Assembly: GCA_017501005.1 (NCBI GenBank)
Contig: JAFVXT010000111.1
Location: forward strand, 1 to 37,085
DNA length: 37,085 bases
DNA from: Clostridia bacterium
GTDB lineage: Bacteria; Bacillota; Clostridia; Oscillospirales; CAG-272
Reading direction: 5' to 3'
Of the stretch, positions 16,991 to 26,500 are shown one piece after another. The notes below the pieces were generated by a model. It saw only the letters and a program-made list of their open reading frames with translations, searched no databases and was not told where the DNA came from. Positions within the stretch are counted from its first letter, which is position 1; the number at the start of each line of letters is the position of its first letter. The position numbers and the translations under genes were made by a program.

Positions 16991-17931
16991 ACGCTTCTTG
17001 TGACTTCGCCCAATTTGAAAAGGATCTTGCCTCGGTGGCGGAACAGACTGAGCACGCTTTAGCATACTATTTGAGCCGCGATTTTTCTCCACTCTACAGA
17101 CGGCCGAACGAAAGCTCGCACGCGGAAGAACCGTCTGTTTTGAAGCTGGTTGATGCGATGGCATACAGTACACTCTCGGGCGGCAAGCGAATCCGTCCGT
17201 ATCTGACGCTGTCGGTTTGCAGAATGCTTGGCGGTAATGAAGAGGCGGCCTTGACGCTTGCCTGTGCTCTTGAAATGATCCACACCTATTCTTTGATTCA
17301 CGACGATCTGCCTTGCGTTGACAACGACGATCTGCGCAGAGGCAGACCGACCAATCATAAGGTGTTCGGTGAGGCGGGTGCTTTGTTTGCGGGAGATGCA
17401 CTTCTGACCTATGCCTTTGAGGTTGCAACGCATGCCCGCCTTTCGTCCGATGCGATCGTTTCAGCTGTCCGCGCACTTTCGGAGGGGGCTGGCCATTACG
17501 GCATGCTTGGCGGCCAGATGACCGACATGGATGCCGAGCAAAAGGAGCTTTCGATTGAAGAGCTTTGTGCGCTGCATGATATGAAAACGGGTGCTTTGAT
17601 CCGCACGGCGGCGCGGCTCGGTTGTCTTTCGGCGGAAATTGATGACGTACATATCTTCGATTCCATCGATTCCTACGCATCGGATATCGGATACGCATTC
17701 CAGATCGTTGATGACGTTCTTGACCGCTACGGTGATAGCCGATTGCTTGGAAAAAATATCGGCAGTGATGCCCAGTCCTGCAAAAACACCTTTTTGACCT
17801 TCTTTTCGCGTGAAGAGGCCATGAACCGAGCGAAGGCCTTGACAGAGCGTGCCGTGATGACGGTTTCCGCCTATGAAGGCTCTGAAAATCTTGTTTTACT
17901 GGCGCAATATCTGTTACAAAGAAACAAATAA
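16987..17931 (+). CDS. ispA: Trans-prenyl diphosphate synthase (farnesyl/geranyl type)
   Basis: Condenses DMAPP or GPP with IPP to farnesyl diphosphate, the precursor of undecaprenyl-P and quinones. The first Asp-rich motif is DDLPCVDNDD (D106, D107 and D112) followed by RRGRPTNH, and the second is DDVLD (D242-D246) in FQIVDDVLDRYGD, with the usual GGKRIRPYL upstream. Product length is not proven; Tyr101-Ser102 before the first motif differ from classical chain-length determinants. The start is GTG 16987 with GAGGAGG nine bases upstream and a 4-base overlap with xseB. dxs, which often comes next in Clostridia, is absent, so tlyA follows directly. Confidence 0.92.
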   Translation: MNASCDFAQFEKDLASVAEQTEHALAYYLSRDFSPLYRRPNESSHAEEPSVLKLVDAMAYSTLSGGKRIRPYLTLSVCRMLGGNEEAALTLACALEMIHTYSLIHDDLPCVDNDDLRRGRPTNHKVFGEAGALFAGDALLTYAFEVATHARLSSDAIVSAVRALSEGAGHYGMLGGQMTDMDAEQKELSIEELCALHDMKTGALIRTAARLGCLSAEIDDVHIFDSIDSYASDIGYAFQIVDDVLDRYGDSRLLGKNIGSDAQSCKNTFLTFFSREEAMNRAKALTERAVMTVSAYEGSENLVLLAQYLLQRNK

Positions 17932-17951
17932 GTCAACAGTGAGAGATAAAA

Positions 17952-18689
17952 ATGCGTATTGATCTGTATCTCTTTACGTCGGGCCACGCCAAGAGCCGTA
18001 CCGCCGCGCAAGCAATGATCGCGGAGGGGCGCGTATTCTTTGACGGCGTGCCCGTCAAAAAAGCCTCCTTTGATCTTCCCGAGTCTTCGCAGGATTTGAT
18101 AGAGATTCGCTCGGGCGGTTGCCGCTACGTCAGCCGAGGCGGACTGAAATTGGAAGCGGCTCTTCAGCATTTTTCCATTGATGTTTCAAGCCTTTGCGCG
18201 TTAGACGTTGGCGCGTCCACCGGTGGGTTCACCGATTGTCTTTTGCAGCACGGTGCATCAAAGGTATATGCCGTTGATAGCGGCAAGGCACAGTTTGATC
18301 CTGCGCTTTCAAAAGACCCCCGTGTCGTTCTTCGTGAATCCTGCAATGCCCGTTTTCTGACGGCAAAGGATTTTGCGGACAGGATTGATTTTGCCGTGAT
18401 GGACGTTTCCTTCATTTCGCAAATTCTTTTGTTTCCCGCGCTTTCGTCCGTTTTACCGAACGGTGCCGAAATGGTGACGTTGATCAAGCCGCAATTCGAG
18501 GTTGGCAGAAGCGGTGTTGGTCGCGGCGGCATTGTGAGAAGCGAAGACTTGAGAAAATCTGCCGTTTTGCGCGTATGTGAGGCGGCATCGGGATACGGGT
18601 TTCAAACGGTTGGTACCATACAGTCCCCCATTCAGGGCGGGGACGGCAATATAGAATTCCTTGCTTATTTTAGAAAGGAGTGTTTATGA
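17952..18689 (+). CDS. tlyA: TlyA-family rRNA 2'-O-methyltransferase
   Basis: S-adenosylmethionine-dependent ribose methyltransferase (TlyA family), which methylates cytidines of 16S and/or 23S rRNA. An S4 RNA-binding domain occupies about residues 1-60 (MRIDLYLFTSGHAKSRTAAQ). A Rossmann FtsJ-like domain follows, with the SAM motif DVGASTGGFTDC (about 80-91) and VMDVSFIS and LIKPQFEVG for the catalytic Asp and Lys. The 245-residue length is typical. The last four bases, ATGA, overlap the start of nadK. Some TlyA proteins were also described as haemolysins; that label is not supported here. Confidence 0.93.
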   Translation: MRIDLYLFTSGHAKSRTAAQAMIAEGRVFFDGVPVKKASFDLPESSQDLIEIRSGGCRYVSRGGLKLEAALQHFSIDVSSLCALDVGASTGGFTDCLLQHGASKVYAVDSGKAQFDPALSKDPRVVLRESCNARFLTAKDFADRIDFAVMDVSFISQILLFPALSSVLPNGAEMVTLIKPQFEVGRSGVGRGGIVRSEDLRKSAVLRVCEAASGYGFQTVGTIQSPIQGGDGNIEFLAYFRKECL

Positions 18690-19552
18690 AAAACTTTTTT
18701 CTGATTCCTAATCCGACGAAGGATACCGATTTTTCGGTTACGTCCCGCGTCTCATCTTTTTTGCATGAAAAGGGTGCAACGCTCTTTGCGGAAGCGCAGT
18801 ATGCGAGCCGTCTCGAAAACGTGATTGCTTGCGAAGTGGGAGAAATTCCTGGGTGCGTGGAGGCCTTGGTGGTGCTTGGCGGTGACGGCTCGGTCATTCA
18901 TGCCGCACCGATCGCTCTTGAAAAGAATTTGCCCCTCGTTGGCATCAATCTCGGTTATCTTGGCTATCTGACGGTCATTGAGCCGAATGATTTTGAAAAA
19001 ATGGCGCTTTTGCTTGAGGACGAGGTAGAAAGTTGCTCGCATATCGTGTTAAACGTGCGTATTATCAAGCAAAACGGACGGATCATTGAACAGACGGCGA
19101 TCAACGATGTGGTTGTCGGCAAAAACAACGAGTTCAGCATGGCGGATATTTCATTGACGGATATCACGGCCGACCATCTTTCTCTTGATTACCGTGCCGA
19201 CGGATTGATCGTGTGCACGCCGCTCGGCTCGACCGCTTACTCCTTGTCGGCGGGCGGACCGATCGTTGACAGTGCAGTCGATGCCTTTTGCGTGACACCG
19301 ATCTGTCCTCATTCATTTTTCTCGAGATCTATTCTGTTTACATCGAAGACGGTTTTGCGTTTGACAAACGAATCGCGCAAAAATCTTCCGCATGCGGTGA
19401 ATATAGACGGCCGAAATATGCATACGCTTTTACCGGGCGAGTTTGTTGAAATTTCGGTTTCCGATAAGAGGCTCACCTTTTTATGCGCGGGAAGTCATGG
19501 TGTTCTTGATGCGCTTCGAAGAAAAATGCTGATTTCGGATGCCAAACAGTAA
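18686..19552 (+). CDS. nadK: NAD kinase
   Basis: Phosphorylates NAD to NADP. The hallmark GGDGS is at residues 65-69 in VVLGGDGSVIHAA, with INLGYLGYLTVIE, the AINDVVVGKNN adenine-contact region, and CTPLGSTAYSLSAGGPIV. The 288-residue length is normal for the bacterial PpnK type. ATG 18686 follows AAAGGAG at good spacing and overlaps the tlyA stop as ATGA, so translation is likely coupled. The upstream in-frame GTG 18680 touches the ribosome site and is not chosen. The tlyA-nadK-argR-recN order is conserved in many Bacillota. Confidence 0.95.
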   Translation: MKNFFLIPNPTKDTDFSVTSRVSSFLHEKGATLFAEAQYASRLENVIACEVGEIPGCVEALVVLGGDGSVIHAAPIALEKNLPLVGINLGYLGYLTVIEPNDFEKMALLLEDEVESCSHIVLNVRIIKQNGRIIEQTAINDVVVGKNNEFSMADISLTDITADHLSLDYRADGLIVCTPLGSTAYSLSAGGPIVDSAVDAFCVTPICPHSFFSRSILFTSKTVLRLTNESRKNLPHAVNIDGRNMHTLLPGEFVEISVSDKRLTFLCAGSHGVLDALRRKMLISDAKQ

Positions 19553-19572
19553 AAACAGGAGAAGATTTCGAC

Positions 19573-20040
19573 ATGATGAAAAAAGAACGTCAAACACGGA
19601 TCCTCGAGTTGATCCGTACCCATAAATTCGAAACACAGGACGACGTCCTTGCAAAGCTTCTGGAAGAGGGGTATAAAGTGACACAGGCAACCATCTCACG
19701 CGATTTGCGCGAGCTGCAGCTTGTCAAATCCCTGAATCAGAACGGTACTTATACTTATGCGCAGTCCTTTGAGGCGACAAAGGCATCAATGCCTTCCTTC
19801 AGCGCAGTTTTGACAGATTCTGTCAAAACTGTCAATTATGCAGGAAATATGATCGTTATCAAGACCTATCCCGGTATGGCGCAGGCTGTAGCTACTTGCG
19901 TTGATGGGATTGAAACAGGGGAGATCCTTGGATGTGTTGCGGGCGACGATGCCATTATTGCCGTTGCCGCAGACGACTCTTCCGCGCAAGCGGTGGTTGA
20001 ACGGCTTCAGCTCCTCTTGCAATCGCACAAAAGACATTGA
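19573..20040 (+). CDS. argR: Arginine repressor
   Basis: ArgR/AhrC-type hexameric regulator of arginine biosynthesis and catabolism. The winged-helix DNA-binding domain (about 1-70) has the recognition segment QATISRDLRELQLVK. The C-terminal core (about 80-153) carries LGCVAGDDAIIAVAAD, where the Asp-Asp pair contacts arginine. The protein is 155 residues, and CAGGAG lies upstream. No arginine genes are nearby; pairing with recN is the usual Bacillota arrangement. A perfect 27-base inverted repeat sits inside the gene, in the linker region (see 19805). Confidence 0.94.
   Translation: MMKKERQTRILELIRTHKFETQDDVLAKLLEEGYKVTQATISRDLRELQLVKSLNQNGTYTYAQSFEATKASMPSFSAVLTDSVKTVNYAGNMIVIKTYPGMAQAVATCVDGIETGEILGCVAGDDAIIAVAADDSSAQAVVERLQLLLQSHKRH
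19805..19831. repeat. Perfect 12-3-12 inverted repeat inside argR
   Basis: CAGTTTTGACAG (19805-19816), spacer ATT, then CTGTCAAAACTG (19820-19831). It lies in the codons joining the DNA-binding and core domains of ArgR. In mRNA it would form a 12-bp stem with a 3-base loop. No T-run follows, so it is not a simple terminator. Confidence 0.9.
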
Positions 20041-20063
20041 CTTAAACGAAGGGAGAGCGCAAT

Positions 20064-21749
20064 ATGCTTCTGTCGCTCCATATTGAAAACATTGCGATCA
20101 TCAGGCGGTTGGATATTGATTTTGAGCAAGGCTTCACGGCTTTGACGGGTGAAACCGGTGCCGGCAAATCAATTCTGATCGACAGTATTGGATTTCTTCT
20201 TGGTGAACGCGTGCAAAGGGAGCTTTTGAGACACGGTGCCGAGAAAGCGATGGTCAGCGGCCTTTTCGGCTCTTTTTCGGAATCCGAGCTCTCCTTTTTT
20301 GAAACACTTGGCATTGCAACCGATGAAGACGGTACGTTGCTTCTTGAAAGAAGCATGGGTAGCGACGGACGCTCGCAATGCAGAATCAACGGCCGCATGG
20401 TCAATCTTTCCTTGCTTCGTGAGCTTGCTTCCTCGCTCATTCATATTCACGGACAGTCGGATACCGCTTTGTTTGCGGAACGGCTGTATGCCTTGCGAAC
20501 GCTTGACGATTACGGCACGCCGCACGCTCTTCTCAAGGAATACGAAATGGCATATAAGGAGTTTGCGGCCGCAAAACGCGCTTTGAACGAGCATAGCGCT
20601 CGTGAAAGCGAAAGACTGCGTCTTGAGGATACGTTAAAAAGACAGATTGCCGAGATTCGTAAGGCTTCCCCCAGGATCGGTGAGGAAGAACAGCTTTTTG
20701 AAAAGAAAAACCGACTGAAGAATGCCGAGCGTGTTTCCAAGCTTGCCAATTTTTCCTATCAAGCGTTGAAGGGAAGCGAAAAGGCAAGTGCGCTGGTTTT
20801 GCTCGAGCGTGTCAGACAGTCTTTTGTGCAGCTGCAGGAAATGATTCCGTCACTTGCCGATTCCATTGAGAGCCTGGACGCGTGCATTTCATCAATTGAT
20901 GATCTTGCGGAAACGGTTTTGGTCTATGCCGAAGAAGGCGGGGATGATCCCACCGAGCAGTTGAACCGCTTGGAAAGCCGTCTTGACGTGCTTTATCATC
21001 TTTCCAAACGCTACGGAGGCAGTGTGGAGGCTTGTCTTGCCTTTTTGGAAAAAGCCGAAAAGGATCTCACCGAGCTTGAAAACTTCGAGGATCGGCGTAA
21101 AGAGCTTGAAAAAGCAGTGGCCGATGCCTTTGCTCTCGCCTCTCAAAAGGCGTTAGAGCTTCATAAAATACGTGAAGTCTCTGCCGCCGAGCTTGGCAAA
21201 CGCCTTGAAGAAACCTTGAAAATTCTTGATTTACCGAGCATTGCTCTGACTGTATCTGTCAAGCTGCGCTGTGAAAACGACGAGCTGATGTGCGAGGAGC
21301 ACGGTGCTGATGACGTTTCCTTCCTGTTTTCCTCGTCGGGAGAGCAACAGGAATCTATTTTGAAAATCGCTTCGGGCGGTGAAATGTCGCGTGTGATGCT
21401 TGCACTGCGCGATGTGATGGCTGAAAAAAGCGGTGTCAAAACGGCGATTTATGATGAAATCGATACGGGCGTTTCAGGAAAGACCGCGCGCAAAATCGGT
21501 TTAAAAATGCGAAGCGCTGCCAAGCGCGGTCAGGTTTTTTGCGTGACGCATTCGGCACAGGTGGCTTCGCTTGCGGATAGACATTTGCTGATCCGCAAGG
21601 AAAATATTGACGGCCGCCCCGAAACCGCTGTCACTCTTTTACAAGGAGAGGAAAGAACCGAGGAGATTGCCCGAATTCTCGGCGGCATTCGCGTAACCGA
21701 GGCACAGCGTGCGGCTGCGTTTGAAATGCTGACAAATCGGGAAGAATAA
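20064..21749 (+). CDS. recN: DNA repair protein RecN
   Basis: SMC-like ATPase acting early in double-strand break repair. The N-terminal Walker A is GETGAGKS (residues 29-36). Coiled-coil arms occupy roughly 160-380 with a Leu/Glu-rich middle. The C-terminal half has the ABC signature SGGEMSRVMLAL and the Walker B / D-loop AIYDEIDTGVSG, then THSAQVASLADRHLLI. The 561-residue length is typical. The ribosome site AGGGAGAG lies just before ATG 20064. I saw no LexA-type box immediately upstream, so it seems to be transcribed as part of the nusB operon. Confidence 0.96.
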   Translation: MLLSLHIENIAIIRRLDIDFEQGFTALTGETGAGKSILIDSIGFLLGERVQRELLRHGAEKAMVSGLFGSFSESELSFFETLGIATDEDGTLLLERSMGSDGRSQCRINGRMVNLSLLRELASSLIHIHGQSDTALFAERLYALRTLDDYGTPHALLKEYEMAYKEFAAAKRALNEHSARESERLRLEDTLKRQIAEIRKASPRIGEEEQLFEKKNRLKNAERVSKLANFSYQALKGSEKASALVLLERVRQSFVQLQEMIPSLADSIESLDACISSIDDLAETVLVYAEEGGDDPTEQLNRLESRLDVLYHLSKRYGGSVEACLAFLEKAEKDLTELENFEDRRKELEKAVADAFALASQKALELHKIREVSAAELGKRLEETLKILDLPSIALTVSVKLRCENDELMCEEHGADDVSFLFSSSGEQQESILKIASGGEMSRVMLALRDVMAEKSGVKTAIYDEIDTGVSGKTARKIGLKMRSAAKRGQVFCVTHSAQVASLADRHLLIRKENIDGRPETAVTLLQGEERTEEIARILGGIRVTEAQRAAAFEMLTNREE

Positions 21750-21772
21750 CATACTGAACGAAAGGATATTTG

Positions 21773-22693
21773 ATGGAGCATTCATGTTATGCCGAATTGT
21801 TCGGCGCGCTAAAGAGCTGTCAGAATTGCGAAATTTTGCTCAACGAGAATTTGCAAAACCATTCAACCTTTCATATCGGCGGACCTGCAGACGTCTTGCT
21901 TTTACCGGCAAGCATTGCGGACTTTTTACAGATTCTTCAAACTGTATTTGCGTTAAATATTCCTTATAAAATCATTGGTAACGGCAGTAATATTCTGTTT
22001 CACGATGCCGGCTTTCGCGGCGTGATGATCAAAACAACCGCTTTCACCCGTGTCTCGGCTTCAGGACATGTCATTCAGGCGGAATGCGGTGCATCTCTTG
22101 CCAAATGTGCGCGTTACGCGAAGGAAATGTCGCTTACCGGCTTTGAACGCTTATTCGGAATCCCCGGTACTGTAGGAGGGGCATTGGCAATGAATGCAGG
22201 GGCTTTCGGAACGGAAATTGCCGATCTCCTTTATTCTGCAACCGTTTTCGACGTCAAAACGCAGGAAGTCAAAAAGCTTTCGCGCGAGGAATTGGATTTC
22301 GGATATCGGAGCAGTGCGATTTCCGATCGTGATTACATTCTCCTTTGTGCTGAATTTGCTTTAGAGCCCGGAGACAGCTCTGCTATTTTGGACGAAATGA
22401 ATATTTGCGCTGAAAAGCGCAGAAGATCGCAACCCTGCAATTTCCCGAGCGCAGGAAGCATTTTCAAGCGTCCCCCAAACGACTATGCGGGCCGTTTGAT
22501 CGAAGCGGCAGGCTTAAAGGGCATGCGCATCGGTGATGCCGAGGTTTCAGAAAAGCATGCGGGATTTATTGTGAATTGCGGTCATGCAAGTGCCAAAGAC
22601 GTATGCGAGCTGATTGCTTTGGTCCAGGAGCGCGTCAGGGAAACGAGCGACGTCTTGCTCGCTTGCGAAATTGAAATTTTAGCTGAAAGGTAA
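21773..22693 (+). CDS. murB: UDP-N-acetylenolpyruvoylglucosamine reductase
   Basis: FAD enzyme that reduces UDP-GlcNAc-enolpyruvate to UDP-MurNAc in peptidoglycan precursor synthesis. FAD-binding signatures are IGNGSNILF and GIPGTVGGALAMNAGAFG. The substrate domain shows FGYRSSAI and the catalytic serine in FPSAGSIFKRP. ATG 21773 has AAGGA seven bases upstream and gives 306 residues; the in-frame TTG 21770 is less likely. It ends 3 bases before whiA. In many Clostridia rapZ and yvcK lie between murB and whiA; here they do not. Confidence 0.95.
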   Translation: MEHSCYAELFGALKSCQNCEILLNENLQNHSTFHIGGPADVLLLPASIADFLQILQTVFALNIPYKIIGNGSNILFHDAGFRGVMIKTTAFTRVSASGHVIQAECGASLAKCARYAKEMSLTGFERLFGIPGTVGGALAMNAGAFGTEIADLLYSATVFDVKTQEVKKLSREELDFGYRSSAISDRDYILLCAEFALEPGDSSAILDEMNICAEKRRRSQPCNFPSAGSIFKRPPNDYAGRLIEAAGLKGMRIGDAEVSEKHAGFIVNCGHASAKDVCELIALVQERVRETSDVLLACEIEILAER

Positions 22694-22696
22694 AGA

Positions 22697-23575
22697 ATGG
22701 AATCCTTTGCACACCAGATCAAACAAAAGATCTTCGATAAAAAGCTTGGTGCCAATTGTTGCCGACGGGCCTTCTTTTTCGGCTTGTGTGCCGCTCTTTT
22801 GCAGAAAAAAGACGACACCTATCAGATCATTCTTCCGTTGGAGGATATGCAAGAGCCGACGGCGGCACTCCTTCGGAATCTTTTCAAAAAGGATTGTCAA
22901 ACGGCTCTTGATCCAAGAACCAAGCGAACGGCAATGATCTTTGACGGCGCACAAATCGATGATCTTCTTTTGCAAGCGAATCAAGAGCTGTCGCTTGCCC
23001 CCTTGCTTCCTCGCATGTGCCCCGAGTGCAAAAAAAGATTTCTGCGCGGTGCTTTTATCGGAGGCGGCCGTGTGATCCCACCCGAAAAAGGCTATTCCTT
23101 GGAGCTTGATTGCAAGGAACGCTCGCCGCTCGTTGCCGCGGTTGCCGAAAGCGCAGAGCTTTCGTTTCGCCACGCACAGAGGCGCGGACGTGCATATTTA
23201 TACTTAAAAAAGAGTACTTTGATTGAGGATTTTTTCGTGTATATCGGAGAGCAAGATCTTTCCATATCCATCATGAATGAAAAAATCAAAAAAGAATACC
23301 GCAACAACGCCAACCGACTGGCCTGTTGCGAATCCAATAACATTGCCAAAAGCGTGCAGTCGGCAGGCGAACAGATCGATATGATCGAGCGCTTGGTCGC
23401 CGCTGATAAATTGTCTTTACTTCCGATCGAATTGCAGGAGGCGGCCAAAGCACGGTTAGAATACAGGGAAGCGTCGCTCACCGCACTCGGCATGCTTTTG
23501 ACACCGCCTTTGACCAAATCCGGAGTCAGTCACCGTCTGCAAAAGGTCATGGAATTTGCCAAAAAGAATCTTTAA
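22697..23575 (+). CDS. whiA: DNA-binding regulator WhiA
   Basis: Conserved Gram-positive protein linked to cell division and, in actinomycetes, sporulation. It combines a degenerate LAGLIDADG homing-endonuclease fold (about 1-195, with FLRGAFIGGGRVIPPEKGY) with a C-terminal helix-turn-helix (about 215-292). The C-terminal signature EASLTALGMLLTPPLTKSGVSHRL is clear. The 292-residue length is slightly short compared with many members. Its start is 3 bases after murB and the gene ends 20 bases before dnaE. Confidence 0.92.
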   Translation: MESFAHQIKQKIFDKKLGANCCRRAFFFGLCAALLQKKDDTYQIILPLEDMQEPTAALLRNLFKKDCQTALDPRTKRTAMIFDGAQIDDLLLQANQELSLAPLLPRMCPECKKRFLRGAFIGGGRVIPPEKGYSLELDCKERSPLVAAVAESAELSFRHAQRRGRAYLYLKKSTLIEDFFVYIGEQDLSISIMNEKIKKEYRNNANRLACCESNNIAKSVQSAGEQIDMIERLVAADKLSLLPIELQEAAKARLEYREASLTALGMLLTPPLTKSGVSHRLQKVMEFAKKNL

Positions 23576-23595
23576 AAAAGAAAGGAGTTAACCGT

Positions 23596-26500
23596 ATGGA
23601 TTTTGTCCATCTGCACGTGCACAGTGAATACAGCCTTTTGGACGGCGCGTGCCGTATTGCCGATCTTCCTCGGCGTGCCAAGGAATGCGGACACCGTGCG
23701 GTTGCTCTTACCGATCACGGCGTGATGTACGGTGCGGTTGCATTTTACCGTGCCTGCAAAGAGGAAAACGTTAAGCCGATCATTGGCTGCGAAATGTACG
23801 TCGCACCGCGTTCGCGTTTTTTAAAGGAGGGGCGCAACGATGCCTCGGGAAACCACCTCATTCTTCTCGTGCGCAATGAGATCGGTTACCAAAATTTGAT
23901 TTATCTTGTATCCAAGGCCTTTACAGAGGGCTTTTATCAAAAGCCGCGTATTGATCTTGAGCTGCTTTCGGAGCACGCGGAAGGCTTGATCTGTCTTTCC
24001 GCTTGTATTTCTGGCGCGATTCCCACCTTGATTCTTGACGGCGAGATAGAAAAAGCAGAAGCACTTGCTTTGAAAATGAAAGCTATGTTTGAGCCCGACT
24101 GCTTTTATCTTGAAATTCAGGATCACGGGCTTGAGGAGGAGCATACCGTTAACCGTGAACTGATCGCCATGTCCCATCGGCTTTCGATTCCTTTGGTTGC
24201 AACGAACGACGTTCACTATTCCGAACGGCGCGATGCCGAAACCCAGGCGCTTTTAATGTGCATTCAGATGAATAAGGTTCTTTCGGACGGTGCGCCGCTC
24301 GGCTTTGAAACGCCTGATTTTTATTACAAATCCACAGAAGAAATGGCACATATTTTCAGGCAGGTGCCAGAAGCTCTTGAAAACACCGTGAAAATCGCAG
24401 ATATGTGTTCCTTCGAGTTTTCGTTCGATCAGACGCATCTTCCCACCTTTCCGATTCCGCAGGGCGAGTCTCACGATGCGATTCTTTCAACGCTTGCCAA
24501 GCAAGGTCTTGCTCGGCGAAAAGCGGACGGAATGCTTGATCTCGTCGCGTATACGGAACGGGATTATGAAGAACGCCTCTCGTACGAGCTTTCCGTGATT
24601 CATGAAATGGGCTTTGATTCCTATTATCTTGTGGTTCGTGATTTTATTGCTTTTGCGCGCTCGAAGGGGATTCCCGTCGGCCCCGGAAGAGGATCGGGGG
24701 CGGGAAGCCTTGTTGCGTATTGCGTGGGGATCACAAACGTCGATCCCTTGCGATATCATTTGCTGTTTGAACGCTTCTTGAATCCCGAACGTGTTTCTTT
24801 GCCCGATTTTGATACCGATTTCTGTTACGAACGGCGCGAGGAGGTCATTGCTTACGTCAAAGAAAAATACGGCGCGGATCACGTTGCGCAAATCGTGACC
24901 TTTGGAACAATGGCGGCACGCGCTGCCGTTCGTGACGTTGGGCGCGCCATGGGCATGGCTTATGCCGACGTTGACCGCGTGGCCAAGCTGATTCCTCACG
25001 ATCTGGGTATGACGCTCAAAGCGGCGCTTGAAAATAAAGAATTGCGTGCCCTTTACGATTCCTCCGAGGATGTGCGCAAGCTGATTGACAATGCCAAAAG
25101 TCTTGAAGGCATGCCGCGCCATGCCTCAACCCATGCGGCAGGCGTTGTCATTACCGAAAAGCCTCTCTATCATTACGTACCGCTTTCGACAAACGGCGAT
25201 TCCATTGTCACGCAGTTTGATATGGATACCGATGCAATGCTCGGCCTTGTCAAATTTGACTTTCTCGGCTTGCGCTATCTGACCATCATTGCCGATGCCG
25301 AAGAAAATATTCGTGAAAAAGAGCCCTCTTTTTCCGTGAACAGTATTCCCATGGACGATGCACAAACCTTTTCAATGCTTTCCGACGGCAATTCCGACGG
25401 CGTGTTTCAGCTTGAATCGGGCGGTATGAAGCAGGTTCTGATGCAGTTGAAGCCCGGTTGCTTCGAAGATATCATTGCCGCGATCGCGCTTTTCCGTCCC
25501 GGGCCTATGGATTCGATCCCGACCTATATTGCACGCAAGCACGGAAAAGAAAGCGTCACTTACGCAACGCCCGAGCTGAAAGAGATTCTTGACGTGACGT
25601 ACGGCTGTATTGTTTACCAGGAGCAAGTCATGCAGATTTTCCGTCGGCTGGCAGGCTATAGTCTTGCCCGTGCGGATATCGTTCGGCGTGCCATGTCCAA
25701 GAAAAAGACGGCTGTTCTGGAAGCCGAAATGAAGCAATTCATTGAAGGCGCGAAGGCAAACGGTATCTCCGAGGAGATCGCACGTGAGATTTTCCGCGAT
25801 ATGGAGGATTTTGCAAAATACGCATTCAATAAAAGCCACGCAACTGCCTATGCGGTGCTTTCCTATCAGACTGCTTATTTAAAAGCACATTATCCCAAAG
25901 AATTTCTTGCGGCCTTGATGTCTTCCGTCATGGGACAAACCGAAAAGCTGAATGATTATATTGCCGAATGTGCCCGCTTGAACATTCCCGTTCTTGCCCC
26001 CGATATCAATGAGAGCCGTTTGCAATTCTGCGTCAAAGGCGATCATATCCGCTTCGGACTGCTGGCACTCAAAAACATTGGAAGAGTGTTGGTTGACAAA
26101 ATCATTGCAGAACGCGAAAATAAAAGGTTCGACAGCTTTGAGGATTTCGTTTCGCGCTTGTGCGGCAGAGAATTGGCGCTTCGTCAACTTGAAACCTTGA
26201 TCAAATGCGGTGCTTTTGACTCGTTCGGTTATCGGCGCAGTCAGCTGCTTGCCGTTGCCGAAAAGACCTTGCTCGAAATAGAAGCGAGCCAAAAGAACAA
26301 GCGCGACGGTCAGCTTGATTTCTTCTCGTGCTTTGAGATTGAAGATGCGGGTACGAGCTCGGTCGAATATCCTGATATTCCCGAGTTTTCCTTAAAGGAG
26401 CTTTTGATTTTCGAAAAAGAAAGCGCAGGCATGTATTTTTCGGGGCATTTGCTTGATAATTTCAGCCACCACATTGACTCCTTGAAGGTGGATTCCTTGC

